Below, piece by piece: positions 7,162 through 16,299 of a stretch of DNA of 64,000 bases. The stretch is from Acidimicrobiia bacterium (GTDB lineage: Bacteria; Actinomycetota; Acidimicrobiia; Spongiisociales; ZC4RG35), in NCBI GenBank assembly GCA_028284765.1, contig JANQRA010000006.1:53514-117513 (forward strand), in the 5' to 3' direction. The notes beneath the pieces were generated by a model. The model made no database searches and was not told where the DNA came from. It saw only the letters and a program-made list of their open reading frames with translations. How positions within the stretch are numbered: the first letter of the stretch is position 1; each line of letters opens with the position of its first letter. The position numbers were made by a program, and so were the translations under genes.

Positions 7162-10091
7162 CACTCATCTCCCACTCTCAGAGTCTTTCCGATGTCCTGG
7201 CTTCGAGTGGCCAGAACAAAGATAACGATGGCTGCGCTAAGGGCGGCAAATAGCGCGACTGCGAGGAGCACAATCGAAAGCCAGTCGATTGTCACGGCTG
7301 TCGGCACGAGGTTGCCGGTGAACGCGTCCAAGTCGATCGCCGAGTCCAGCGCGACTGCGATCCCCACGCCGGTCAATGCTCCGATCGCGGTGGCGGCGAG
7401 CACAACTGGGACCTGTTCGAGAATCGTCAACACCGTTGCCTGGGAGTTGTTGAGCCCCAGGGTCTTCAAATAGGCGAAGTCGATTCTGCGCTGAGATGAC
7501 GCCAACACCAGCGACGAGACAGCTGCGACGACCGCCAGCACACCTGCGAACACAAAAACGGTGAAGAATCCCCGTTCGACCCAGTCGACGAATGGGTCGG
7601 CGGAGAGGTCGTCGATGACGGCAAACCTTGACCTGAGTTCGGCGAATTCCGTCTGGGCGACAAGGTCGGCTCTAAGGGAGTCGCCATTGCTCTCCTCGGC
7701 TTTCAGGTATTGAGCCGTTGCAGGGATCGCGATATCGCTGAAGGCGATGAGGGCGGCTCGGTTGAAGACGACAAACGGACGAGCGGTCGGGAGATCAGGG
7801 AATCGGGGCCGAACCTCGACGACCTCGATGGTCGGCTGGACACTTCCCAAGTCGATCGTGAAGACTTCCCCAACTTGCGGTGCAAAGCCGGCAGGCCAGT
7901 CCTCGGCAACAATTGCCGGGATTGGGGTCTCTTCAGATCCTTCGCCTGGCCGGGGTATTCCGGTGAGTTCTCCCGGGAGGACGAACTCGCCAGCCGTTCC
8001 GGATCGCACCTCCTGATACGCAGCCGCGTCGATTGCCATTACTTCGGTGCTGAGGTCGAGAACATCCCTTTGGAGTCTTGCCCGGTCGAAGGTTGTGGCC
8101 AGGGCTGACACCTCGACACCATCTGACCCGCTCAGGTCAACACCGCTTGGCAGATTTGCATGGCGCAGATTCGCCGTGACGCTGTAGTCGGCTCCGACTG
8201 CCTGGAACGAAGAAACGTCTTGGCCCTCGTCGACAGAAGTGCCAGCGATCGAAGCGAACACCGCTGTCGCGATGCAGATGAGGACGACGCCTATCGCCAT
8301 AGATGCACCGGAGTTCTGGTTGAGCAGGCGCTTGAAGCCGATGAACCCGAGCAGGCCTCTGAGCTGTGCCGCCAGCCAAGACAGGAGCCTGATGACTAGC
8401 GGGAACAGCCACACGGTGATGAAGGCGACCGAGATGCTGATCAGGGCCGGTGCGGCGGCCAACAGCCAATCAAAAGCGGCCTGTTCCACACCTGGTTCGT
8501 CAATGGAACCCCGCCTTCGAAGTAGCACCACCGAACCCGCGGCAACGGTGATCATGAGGATCTCCGCAACCAAGAGTCGGGTCGAGGTGGGACGTCCGTA
8601 GAGAGTCTCCTTCTGGAGTTGTCCCAGCGGCGCAGTCAGGACCCTGAGCGATGCCACCACGACCATCGTGACTGAGCCGGCGGCCAGTCCGACGACGATT
8701 CGGTATGCGATCAGGTCTTCGGTGCCTGGATAGACCAAGCCGGCAACCAGATATCCAAGGACTGCTGCGGGCACCGTCAGCACAATCCCCTCGTAGATGC
8801 GAGTGAGGGTCATCTGGGAGCGGGAGGCACCGCGATTTCTGCTGTAGACGAGACCAGATCGTTGGCGATTGGTCATCAGGACTGCCAGCAAGAGAATCAC
8901 CGCCAAGGAGACGACGAACAGTGATGCGACGGTCGTCGACATGACCGAGATCGTTTCGCTTCTCTGCTCCAGGTGGGCATCCAACAGATCTGGAAGCTGT
9001 GTGATCACCCTGGGGCGAGTGGGGATCGCAGCAACCGGTGTCCAGAGGTTTTGGAACTCGCGCAGATCGGCCACCAGCGTGTCGAGATCTGACCCCTGGA
9101 TCAGCTCCGGAGACACGAAGTGGCGATAGATGTACCGGATGTTGGCCTGTCCAATGTCGGAGAAGAGGTCGGCGTATGCGTCGGGATTCATCAACCCAGT
9201 CGCGAAAACGAAGCGGAAGTCTGGGTTCTCCTCAATCGTGGGTTGGTGGAGGTTGCTCCGTCCGTACCAGTACTCAGATTCAGGGTCGCTGAACTCAACG
9301 ATGCCGGAAATCGACATCACCAGGCCATAGGTGAGGTCCTCGAGCGGGAGCCCGAAGAACAGAGAGTCCGTCGTATCCGGTGTGAGGAGGATCTCTTGGT
9401 CGACTGCCAAGTCGAGAGCAGCGGCTGTGGGCGCAGAGACGGCGATCTCATAGTGGCTGATCTCCCCGATCTCACAGTCCACTGGAATCCCGCTGTCGTC
9501 CGTCAGCGGTTCTCCAGTCTCTTCGAGCATCTCGAAGAGAGAGATCTGCAGGTCCGGATCGGTCGGGCACGCAGACCCAACCAGGAAGGGCACCGGTTCT
9601 CGCAACCCCGGTAGGTCGCCTTCGACTATCTGCATCTCACCTTCGATGTTCTCGAGGTAGGTGAAACGCATGAACAGATCGAAGGCGTTGGGCGGGTCTT
9701 CGCCGGGCAGTGGGCCGATTGTGAATTGGGGAGACTCGTAGAGGAAGTACCAGTCCGAGATGATCTCTTGCACGGAGGCTGGTACCTCGTTCTCGAGGAA
9801 GCGCTCGCCGAACTCCCGCATCCTCCGCAGAGGGTCGCCATCTGGACCCGGGGCGAATCTGCCCAGACGCTCGACGGCGATGTTGCGATTGGCTGCGGCC
9901 GGTTGGGACACGGTGGCAGCGAGATCCTCGGCTGATACCTCCTCCAGAAGCCTGGGTGTCGCTCCCAGTAGGAATGCGGCGACGAGCACCGACACGAACA
10001 GGGTGGCGACGACCGCTGGTTGTGAACTCAGCTGACGTCTCACCTGGGTCAAACCAAGGCTCAGCGCACCCCTGCGGTCCCGATCTGACAT
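7161..10091 (-). CDS. FtsX-like permease, large form (976 aa)
   Basis: A large membrane protein with an N-terminal transmembrane helix (about 27-47), a long extracytoplasmic MacB-PCD-like domain, a first cluster of FtsX-type helices (about 385-480 onward), a second extracytoplasmic domain, and a C-terminal FtsX cluster (about 845-965) with an LKTLGLNNSQATVLTILEQ coupling segment. This duplicated layout is typical of actinobacterial FtsX/MacB-type permeases. The ATG overlaps the stop of the upstream permease (TGATG), and its own stop overlaps the ATPase start, so all four genes are one transcription unit. Cargo unknown. Confidence 0.88.
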   Translation of the reverse strand: MSDRDRRGALSLGLTQVRRQLSSQPAVVATLFVSVLVAAFLLGATPRLLEEVSAEDLAATVSQPAAANRNIAVERLGRFAPGPDGDPLRRMREFGERFLENEVPASVQEIISDWYFLYESPQFTIGPLPGEDPPNAFDLFMRFTYLENIEGEMQIVEGDLPGLREPVPFLVGSACPTDPDLQISLFEMLEETGEPLTDDSGIPVDCEIGEISHYEIAVSAPTAAALDLAVDQEILLTPDTTDSLFFGLPLEDLTYGLVMSISGIVEFSDPESEYWYGRSNLHQPTIEENPDFRFVFATGLMNPDAYADLFSDIGQANIRYIYRHFVSPELIQGSDLDTLVADLREFQNLWTPVAAIPTRPRVITQLPDLLDAHLEQRSETISVMSTTVASLFVVSLAVILLLAVLMTNRQRSGLVYSRNRGASRSQMTLTRIYEGIVLTVPAAVLGYLVAGLVYPGTEDLIAYRIVVGLAAGSVTMVVVASLRVLTAPLGQLQKETLYGRPTSTRLLVAEILMITVAAGSVVLLRRRGSIDEPGVEQAAFDWLLAAAPALISISVAFITVWLFPLVIRLLSWLAAQLRGLLGFIGFKRLLNQNSGASMAIGVVLICIATAVFASIAGTSVDEGQDVSSFQAVGADYSVTANLRHANLPSGVDLSGSDGVEVSALATTFDRARLQRDVLDLSTEVMAIDAAAYQEVRSGTAGEFVLPGELTGIPRPGEGSEETPIPAIVAEDWPAGFAPQVGEVFTIDLGSVQPTIEVVEVRPRFPDLPTARPFVVFNRAALIAFSDIAIPATAQYLKAEESNGDSLRADLVAQTEFAELRSRFAVIDDLSADPFVDWVERGFFTVFVFAGVLAVVAAVSSLVLASSQRRIDFAYLKTLGLNNSQATVLTILEQVPVVLAATAIGALTGVGIAVALDSAIDLDAFTGNLVPTAVTIDWLSIVLLAVALFAALSAAIVIFVLATRSQDIGKTLRVGDE

Positions 10092-13000
10092 CAGTCTTCA
10101 CCCATCCGGAGCAGACCACCAAGCCCGACCCGTCTCAGGGCACCCGTCAGCAGGGTTACGATCACGCCGAGCACGAGTACAACTATCAGTTCCAGAGCGA
10201 GAACTGTCGGCCACGGGAATTCCACGATCACTTCTGGGAATGCCGTGGATCCGTCCTGAGTCAGTGTGATCAACGGAAGGATCGTCGAGGTCAACACAAC
10301 TCCGATGAGCGTGCCGAGCACCAACGAGATGACCACCAGCGCTCCCTGCTCCAAGAACAACCATGCGGCTAGCTGACGCGGGGCGAGTCCGAGAGCCCTC
10401 AGGAGACCGAACTCGACCAGACGCTCACGCGCCGAGACTGTCGCACTCACCGCAAATCCGACCGCAGCGAACACGGCTGCGGCCACGAAACCGACTGTAA
10501 GCGCTCCAATGGTGCCGAGGGCAACCGGATCGGAGGCCCGCGTCGTGGCTTGTTCCGACTGGCTCGCCACCCGGAACGAGTGGATCGGCGGCGCGTTCAG
10601 CGCGGTCACGATTGACTCGTCGTCGCCCGAGATCGACATCCAATACTCCGACGCAGGTCGAATGGTTCTTTGCGGCTCGTAGCCCATCATCTGCGCGGTT
10701 GGGAGGTCGATGATGATGGCGTCGAAGTTGTCGAGGTCCACTGTGGGAAATGCTGAGACGGTTCCTGCGATGAACACTCGATCGTTGGCGAGATTGAGTG
10801 ACGACAGTCGAAGTTCGTCGCCGATGGACGCTTCGTTCTCGGTCAGAAACCCCTCGGAGACCACAATTGGGAACGATTCCGGCAACTCGGTTCCTGCGAC
10901 TCTCATGCTGAAGTAGACAGGGGCCACCGAGAATCCAAAGCCCGTCTCGATGTCGAGGATTAGTTCACCCGTCTCGGTGGTGCCACCAGCAGCGATCGAC
11001 GGTCTACTGATGGCGCCGATGGCGGGGGTGGATTCGATGCGCCATGGACCCCAAGTGGAACCTTCCTCGAGCTCGGTCCAGCCGTCCTCGAAAACGGAGA
11101 TACCTCCAAACCGGAGTTGGACCTCTCTCGACTCGATCTCACTCAGGTGGTTGCGGATCTCGATGTTCACGAGTCTCAGCGGATACGCCGGTTCGGTGAT
11201 GCTTCCATCAGACCCTGTGAAGGCGAGGTCCGCCGTCAGACGGTTGACGCCCTGGTTTACCGGCATGAAGCCGAAGTCGACCCGGTGCAACCGTTCGTCA
11301 GCGTCCTGGACTATTGCCCGGAGACGTGCCAAGAAGACGGTGGGGGCCTCGAAACATCCGCCAGGCTCATCCTCGGCTAGCTCCGGGTCGCAGCCTGGGG
11401 GCCAGAATTCGGGGAGGGATTCGATCGCCTCAAAGGTGAGTCCGATTTGGCTGGGCTGACCGGGGAGGTCGAAACCGCCGACCGTCGGCCGGCCCTGCAC
11501 TAGTACTTCCATGAGTTCTGGAAGGTTTGGTCCCAAGTCTTCACGGAGAGCCACGACACCAGGCGCGAGGCTCGCATCGAGTATGACGAACTGGCCAAGT
11601 CTCGTGGACCGAGTCACGGGGCCGGTTTGCCTTACCACTGGCATCGATGACTCCACACCGTCAATGGACTCGTGTGCGGTTCTCAGGTGAAGGTCGTTCA
11701 TGGCTGTGACGCTTCGATTGGGCGATGCGGCTATGTCAGCTCCGACGTCGTAGGCGGACTGATCTCTCTGTGAGCCCGTCCACGTTGCGCTGTAGGCAGC
11801 GGCGAAGAAGCCGATCCCGATCGCCATCATCAGCAGTAGGGACGACCTGGCGTAGCGGACAGGCCGGCGGGATATCTGCCAGGACGCGAGTGCCGAGACC
11901 GTCGAAGCCCTCGAGGCAGCGAGCCATTCGGCGCCTCTGGCGAGCAGAGGGACGACGCGGAGCGCGAGCACCGCTCCTGCAAGGAGTCCGAGGGCTGGCG
12001 CAACGACCAGCAACGGATCGACCCCAAACTGGCCGCCAACACGTGCGGCAATCTGCTCACCAATCGTCTCCAGTTGCCAGAACACGACGAAGGCGAGTGC
12101 AAGCAAGGCGAGGTCGATTCCAAAACGTTGGCCGGCCGTTTGAGTCGCCTGTCGCTGCGCCTTCTTGGTGTCCTTGAACTCGCGGGCCGATCGATAGGCG
12201 GGAAGGCTCATGGCTATCAATGCGAGCCCGCCCGCAACACCTGCGAGAACGAAGGCCTCCGGTGCAACCGTTGGGTCGATTTCGAGCCCGATTTCGGCCA
12301 ATGGGCCGACGGTGTTCAGGATGCGAAGCAGAGCTGTCGCCACAAACGGGCCTACGAGCACAGCTGGCAGAACCAAGGCTATCGCTTCGAGGACCGCATG
12401 GGACAGGATCTGAATCGGGCTGGCGCCGCGGGATCGGAGCAAAGTCGTCTCGACCCTTCGCGTGTCTGTGATCAGGCCGGCCATCAGGACGAGTGCGTAA
12501 CCGGCCAGGATCGCCAGTTGGATCAGAAGAGCGAGGACGCTTGCCCTGGTCACGGTCAGCGACCGGTCAACCTCGCTGAGAATTGAGTCGAGTCTGGTCG
12601 ACACGGTGAAGGGCGAAGAACCGTCGAGGTCCCCGTTCATGGCTGTGAAGAACCGGCTATCCAGACGGGACTCGAGACTGGCGACGTTGCCTCGTATCAG
12701 TTCGACCTGGTCGACGGAGATGTTCTCGAATTGAGGGATGGCCCGCCAGCCCCCATCTATGCGCGATCGCGTGAAGCTCTCCAACATCAATTCGTTGGAG
12801 ATAACGAATGGGCCGTTGGTGTTGAAGGTTCCGGACTGTTCGATGCCGGTCAGCGCAAGGTCGTCGCCGAACCAAAAAGGATCGCTGGTGTCGAGGGGCT
12901 CGTAGATCCCAACGACTTCAACCGCCACTGAGATCGACTCATCCCGGCGGTTGTTGACGGTGATCACATCCCCGACATCGAGCTCCAGCGAAGTCGCTGC

Positions 13001-13465
13001 AGCGGCGAGAACGGTTGTCTCACGAGCTGTTCCCTGCTCAGGCCAACGACCGTCGATGATCGCAGCATGTTCCTCGATCGACTCGAAGAATTGGAAAGAG
13101 GCAAGCTCGACAACGTCCGAATCGGGCGGCTGGTCGGCGAAGCCGAATGCTTCGGCCTCCACCTGAGCAAAGATCTCAGATCCGATGGCTTCAAAGGCGC
13201 CAGAGAGCGTCGTGCGCACTACTTCGTCTGCGGTGTCGTAGTTCTCGGGGAAGACGCTGATGTTGACGGTGACGTTTGACTCGTCGACGGGGGAGTCGGC
13301 CAGGCTCCTTTGCAGGGCGCTGATCGTGACCGCATCTGCATAAATCGGTCCCGTTGCGAGGAGACTGGTCGCCAACGCGATCGTCACGAAGGCCGCAACG
13401 AGGATCGGCCAATCGGCGGCCATTCTCCTGGTGACCGTTCTAAGGGCGGCCCATAGTCTCGACAT
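10091..13465 (-). CDS. FtsX-like permease, large form (1124 aa)
   Basis: First gene of the ABC operon. It has an N-terminal helix (about 16-42), a large extracytoplasmic domain, a central multi-helix block (about 305-560), a second extracytoplasmic domain and a C-terminal FtsX block (about 985-1105) with a LVEFGLLRALGLAPRQLAAW coupling helix. I start at the ATG at 13465 with a GGGAG site nine bases upstream; a TTG one codon earlier is possible. It resembles the next permease in plan but differs widely in sequence and has a longer central helix block, so the two may be a heterodimer or belong to separate exporters. The 90 bases upstream probably hold the operon promoter; I could not assign it. 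Confidence 0.87.
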   Translation of the reverse strand: MSRLWAALRTVTRRMAADWPILVAAFVTIALATSLLATGPIYADAVTISALQRSLADSPVDESNVTVNISVFPENYDTADEVVRTTLSGAFEAIGSEIFAQVEAEAFGFADQPPDSDVVELASFQFFESIEEHAAIIDGRWPEQGTARETTVLAAAATSLELDVGDVITVNNRRDESISVAVEVVGIYEPLDTSDPFWFGDDLALTGIEQSGTFNTNGPFVISNELMLESFTRSRIDGGWRAIPQFENISVDQVELIRGNVASLESRLDSRFFTAMNGDLDGSSPFTVSTRLDSILSEVDRSLTVTRASVLALLIQLAILAGYALVLMAGLITDTRRVETTLLRSRGASPIQILSHAVLEAIALVLPAVLVGPFVATALLRILNTVGPLAEIGLEIDPTVAPEAFVLAGVAGGLALIAMSLPAYRSAREFKDTKKAQRQATQTAGQRFGIDLALLALAFVVFWQLETIGEQIAARVGGQFGVDPLLVVAPALGLLAGAVLALRVVPLLARGAEWLAASRASTVSALASWQISRRPVRYARSSLLLMMAIGIGFFAAAYSATWTGSQRDQSAYDVGADIAASPNRSVTAMNDLHLRTAHESIDGVESSMPVVRQTGPVTRSTRLGQFVILDASLAPGVVALREDLGPNLPELMEVLVQGRPTVGGFDLPGQPSQIGLTFEAIESLPEFWPPGCDPELAEDEPGGCFEAPTVFLARLRAIVQDADERLHRVDFGFMPVNQGVNRLTADLAFTGSDGSITEPAYPLRLVNIEIRNHLSEIESREVQLRFGGISVFEDGWTELEEGSTWGPWRIESTPAIGAISRPSIAAGGTTETGELILDIETGFGFSVAPVYFSMRVAGTELPESFPIVVSEGFLTENEASIGDELRLSSLNLANDRVFIAGTVSAFPTVDLDNFDAIIIDLPTAQMMGYEPQRTIRPASEYWMSISGDDESIVTALNAPPIHSFRVASQSEQATTRASDPVALGTIGALTVGFVAAAVFAAVGFAVSATVSARERLVEFGLLRALGLAPRQLAAWLFLEQGALVVISLVLGTLIGVVLTSTILPLITLTQDGSTAFPEVIVEFPWPTVLALELIVVLVLGVIVTLLTGALRRVGLGGLLRMGED

Positions 13466-13558
13466 CAAGCAGGGCTCCCACCCAGCGGCACTCTCTCATA
13501 TGTCCATCGCTGGCGGCCGGTGACTCCGTCGGTCATAGAACCCGGATTGTGGCCGGAG

Positions 13559-13981
13559 TCAGGAGACCATCGCGATCAGCGCACCGACCCATAGGACGCT
13601 CTCGACGGTGAGTACCGCCACGATTCGCTGGCCCGCGGACCGAGCAGCTGGCATATCCGCGTCCAGAATGGCTCGCTTGAGGCGGATGGACGCAGGTCGG
13701 GCCATCGTCGCGCCGATCAAGATGGCCACCACGACCAAACCGGCTCCGACCATCACCCCGGTGTCAACGGATCCGACGTTCCACCAAAGGAGCGCACCTG
13801 TCAGAAGAGTTCCGACCCCTGTGATTTGGCCGAGCCGTTCTGCCCTCTCCAGTCTTCCGATGAGCTGGTCGCCAGATTGGGTGCTGTCCAGAGATGCGCG
13901 CAGGTCTCCCGGCACAAGGAGCTTGTGGCCGAACCAGGCCGCAGCCACCCCGATGTGAAGCACGCGTAGAAAGACTGTCAT
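13559..13981 (-). CDS. Four-helix membrane protein (DUF2269/CopD-like)
   Basis: 140 residues with four predicted transmembrane helices and the N-terminal pattern VLHIGVAAAWFGHKLL, which resembles the LHI..A..WFG motif of DUF2269 and CopD-like membrane proteins. The divergent neighbour at about 14043 shows the same motif, so they look like a divergent paralogous pair. No enzymatic motif is present; the histidine of the motif could bind haem or metal by analogy, but this is not established. A TAACTT nine bases before the ATG may be its -10 box. Confidence 0.7.
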   Translation of the reverse strand: MTVFLRVLHIGVAAAWFGHKLLVPGDLRASLDSTQSGDQLIGRLERAERLGQITGVGTLLTGALLWWNVGSVDTGVMVGAGLVVVAILIGATMARPASIRLKRAILDADMPAARSAGQRIVAVLTVESVLWVGALIAMVS

Positions 13982-14021
13982 CGTAGAAAGAAGTTAGCTT
14001 TCCGAGGAGCTACGCGCCTCG

Positions 14022-14489
14022 ATGGCCCCTAGTGTCAGCCGCGTGAGAGATCTACTGCTGCTGTTGCACATTCTCAGCGCAATGACCTGGTTCGGAGCCG
14101 GTGCATGGGGCCTCATCGCCGTGAGACGGGTCCAGCGCGTCCAGGGGACCGAAGAGGCTGACATTCTTCTCCAGAAGATGGAGCTGGTGGAGAACCGGGT
14201 GTTTCCGCCCGCCGCGATCCTCGTCCTGCTCAGCGGCGTCGGGTTGGTTTTGAACGGCAGCGCAGGGTGGGGAGACATGTTCGTCTACCTAGGAATGACG
14301 GGTGTGATCGTCTCGATGGCCCTTGGGGGAGCGGTCGGCGGACGGCTCAATCGCGAGTTGGCGGACGCTCGGGAGGCTGGTGACACTGTCAAGACGGCTG
14401 GTCTGGTCAATCGTTGGCTCAATCTCGGCCGGATCGAGCTTCTGATCTTGCTGGTGATCGTCGCGCTGATGGTCTACAAGCCTCTATAG
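14022..14489 (+). CDS. Four-helix membrane protein (DUF2269-like), paralogue of divergent neighbour
   Basis: 155 residues from the ATG at 14022. A GTG at 14043 (147 residues, starting at VRDLLLLLHILSAM) may be the true start: TAGTGT at 14030-14035 lies seven bases before it, matching the leaderless pattern of the window. Four transmembrane helices are evident, with the motif LLHILSAMTWFGAG shared with the divergent gene at 13559-13981. The stretch between helices is polar and possibly helical (about 100-130). Function unknown. The next gene starts 35 bases downstream. Confidence 0.7.
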   Translation: MAPSVSRVRDLLLLLHILSAMTWFGAGAWGLIAVRRVQRVQGTEEADILLQKMELVENRVFPPAAILVLLSGVGLVLNGSAGWGDMFVYLGMTGVIVSMALGGAVGGRLNRELADAREAGDTVKTAGLVNRWLNLGRIELLILLVIVALMVYKPL

Positions 14490-14524
14490 GCGCAATTCCT
14501 GAGTTCTCATACCATCTGTTGCGG

Positions 14525-15076
14525 ATGGAACCGGAGCAGTTTCCCGAAGACGAGTTTGTCGAAGAGGAGTGGGACCTCACTGAAGAGGACTTTGAACCTC
14601 TAGAGCGTCCATGGTGGGTCCGACCCACCCTCATTCTCGTTGCGGCGATAACTGCTTTATCACTAGCCGCGGTTCCGCTCTACAACGTGTTTGCCCAGCC
14701 AAGGCCGGTGGCCGCTAACGGTCTGGAGGTATGCGGTTTCGATTACTGCATCGTTGAAGAAGCTGTTCGCGACGCCGGGCTGGGCAGCGAGATGAGTCGC
14801 CTGTCCAACACCTTGCTCACGGATGAAGATGCGAAACGTTTGGCTGATTCACTCACGGACTACCTCGGCGTCGATCGTGTCGGGCTCACGGTGGTCGATC
14901 GGCTGGAAGGCGACCTGGAAGGCCAATACGACCCGGCTGCACGTCTGATAACCATCGAGCGGCCGGCGAGGGCTTGGATCGTCGCTCACGAGGTGGCTCA
15001 TGTGGTGGCTGGAGGCCACGATGAGGACTTCCAACGGGTATTGATCGACTTGGCGATCTGGCTGGATACCGGTTAG
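14525..15076 (+). CDS. Membrane-anchored protein with HExxH zincin motif
   Basis: 183 residues. A very acidic N-terminus (about 1-28) is followed by one transmembrane helix (34-56) and an outer domain with two cysteines (70 and 75) and the motif HEVAHVVAGGH at 155-165. Histidines 155, 159 and 165 with E156 give HExxHx5H, the spacing of metzincin-like zinc proteases, although the usual glycine is alanine here. A SprT-like fold is another possibility. I infer a small tail-out or type II membrane metalloprotease; substrate unknown. TACCAT lies nine bases before the ATG, a possible -10. The stop overlaps the convergent gene stop (TTAG, 15073-15076). Confidence 0.65.
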   Translation: MEPEQFPEDEFVEEEWDLTEEDFEPLERPWWVRPTLILVAAITALSLAAVPLYNVFAQPRPVAANGLEVCGFDYCIVEEAVRDAGLGSEMSRLSNTLLTDEDAKRLADSLTDYLGVDRVGLTVVDRLEGDLEGQYDPAARLITIERPARAWIVAHEVAHVVAGGHDEDFQRVLIDLAIWLDTG

Positions 15077-15867
15077 GTGTGGTCCTTCGCAGCCACGTAA
15101 GACCTGCCAATCAGGAGTGGGGCCGCTGAAGCCGCAGCCAGCGCCACGGCGATAGCAAGCACGACCACACGCGCAAGGAGCGCATACCCATCCAGATCGT
15201 CTTCTACGGCACGCATCTGTTCAACAGCCGCCCGGGCGTTGGCTGCGGCCGAATCGAGCGAATCTCCTGCGTCCATCAGGTCGATCCTGGCCGTGAGCAG
15301 GACCGCAGCGAGGGCTCCGGACTCGGCCTGGATCTCGTCGATGTCCGCCGTTAGCCCGCGGAGCGACTCGGCCTGCTCACGAATCTGGTCGGGCAGTGGG
15401 CTAAGTGAGTTTTCGAGGTCACGTATCGCATCGTCGAGCGGTTGGTCCGGGTCGTAGTCGACTCCGACGAAGCTGAGAGCGCGCATTGTGTTGTCCACGA
15501 CGCTGGCTGTGGAGATGATGGCGGGCAGGGTGTCGATCGCTGAGTCGAGACTTCCTGCGATATCGCCCTCCACCAGATCGGCCGTCTCGCCCAAGACGGT
15601 TGAGACTTCGCCGAGTGTGCGCCCTACCGATCGAGTTGTGTTTTCGATGCTGATGATGGCTTTGGTGGTTCGGTCCACGAGCACAACCGTTGCGCTGATG
15701 GTGTCGGCGAGGTCGTCGGCAACATCCACAAACGGTCCGATGGTCTCGGTCGCGGCTGATGAAGCAGATGTGGCTGCGATCCATCCACCGACAGCCACAA
15801 CCGCTGCGGCTATCAGGCCGGTGAGGCCCAGAGCCTGGAGGCGGCGTCCAAGGGTTCCTTGGCTCAT
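15073..15867 (-). CDS. Membrane protein with two helices and a long helical outer domain
   Basis: 264 residues. A transmembrane helix at about 12-34 and another at about 232-254 flank roughly 195 residues rich in Ala, Asp, Leu and Ile with a heptad-like character (for example LSPLPDQIREQAESLRGL), probably a coiled-coil or helical bundle outside the membrane, a layout reminiscent of chemoreceptor sensor domains but without a signalling domain. No family recognised. Its 3' end overlaps the zincin gene tail to tail, and the holin-like gene lies 28 bases upstream on the same strand, so the two may be cotranscribed. Confidence 0.65.
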   Translation of the reverse strand: MSQGTLGRRLQALGLTGLIAAAVVAVGGWIAATSASSAATETIGPFVDVADDLADTISATVVLVDRTTKAIISIENTTRSVGRTLGEVSTVLGETADLVEGDIAGSLDSAIDTLPAIISTASVVDNTMRALSFVGVDYDPDQPLDDAIRDLENSLSPLPDQIREQAESLRGLTADIDEIQAESGALAAVLLTARIDLMDAGDSLDSAAANARAAVEQMRAVEDDLDGYALLARVVVLAIAVALAAASAAPLLIGRSYVAAKDHT

Positions 15868-15895
15868 TGTTCGTAACGGGGGAGTCGCGCGACGA

Positions 15896-16258
15896 CTAGT
15901 CGCCGTCAGGAAGGATGACTTCGAGTAGCCAGGCCACTACCGAGATCACAATGGCCGCCAGGAAGGTCGTCCAGAAGAACCCTTCGGAAGCGAGACCGAG
16001 ATCCATCGAGTCTGAGAGCCAAACCGTCAGCTGGAGGGCTAGTGCGTTGGTTACAAGCAGGAACAGCCCCAACGTCAGGATGATCAATGGAAGGCTGAAC
16101 AGCTTGATGATCGGTTTCACGATCGCGTTCACCACACCCATGATCAATGTGACGATGAGGAACTGCCACCACTCGCCGTCGAAAGTGAATCCGTCGATCC
16201 ACCACACCGCAACCCATAGGGCAGCTGCCGAGACCAGGAATCGAATCAGAAATCCCAT
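15896..16258 (-). CDS. Phage-holin-family 4 / YvlD-like membrane protein
   Basis: 120 residues, four transmembrane helices, with the signature run TLIMGVVNAIVKPIIKLFSLP followed by a hydrophobic TLGLFLLVTNALAL helix; this matches the YvlD/DUF360 family annotated as phage holin family 4. Members are common in Gram-positive bacteria and are not evidence of a prophage; some are linked to envelope stress. No phage genes surround it. Length is normal for the family. Confidence 0.85.
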   Translation of the reverse strand: MGFLIRFLVSAAALWVAVWWIDGFTFDGEWWQFLIVTLIMGVVNAIVKPIIKLFSLPLIILTLGLFLLVTNALALQLTVWLSDSMDLGLASEGFFWTTFLAAIVISVVAWLLEVILPDGD

Positions 16259-16299
16259 TGCCCCGAATCTAGCGCTTCATATGCTCGCGCACGACTGAA

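Noticed and set aside
15896..16258. Prophage signal from the holin-family gene
   Set aside because: YvlD-like proteins are chromosomal; no integrase, capsid or tail gene is near.
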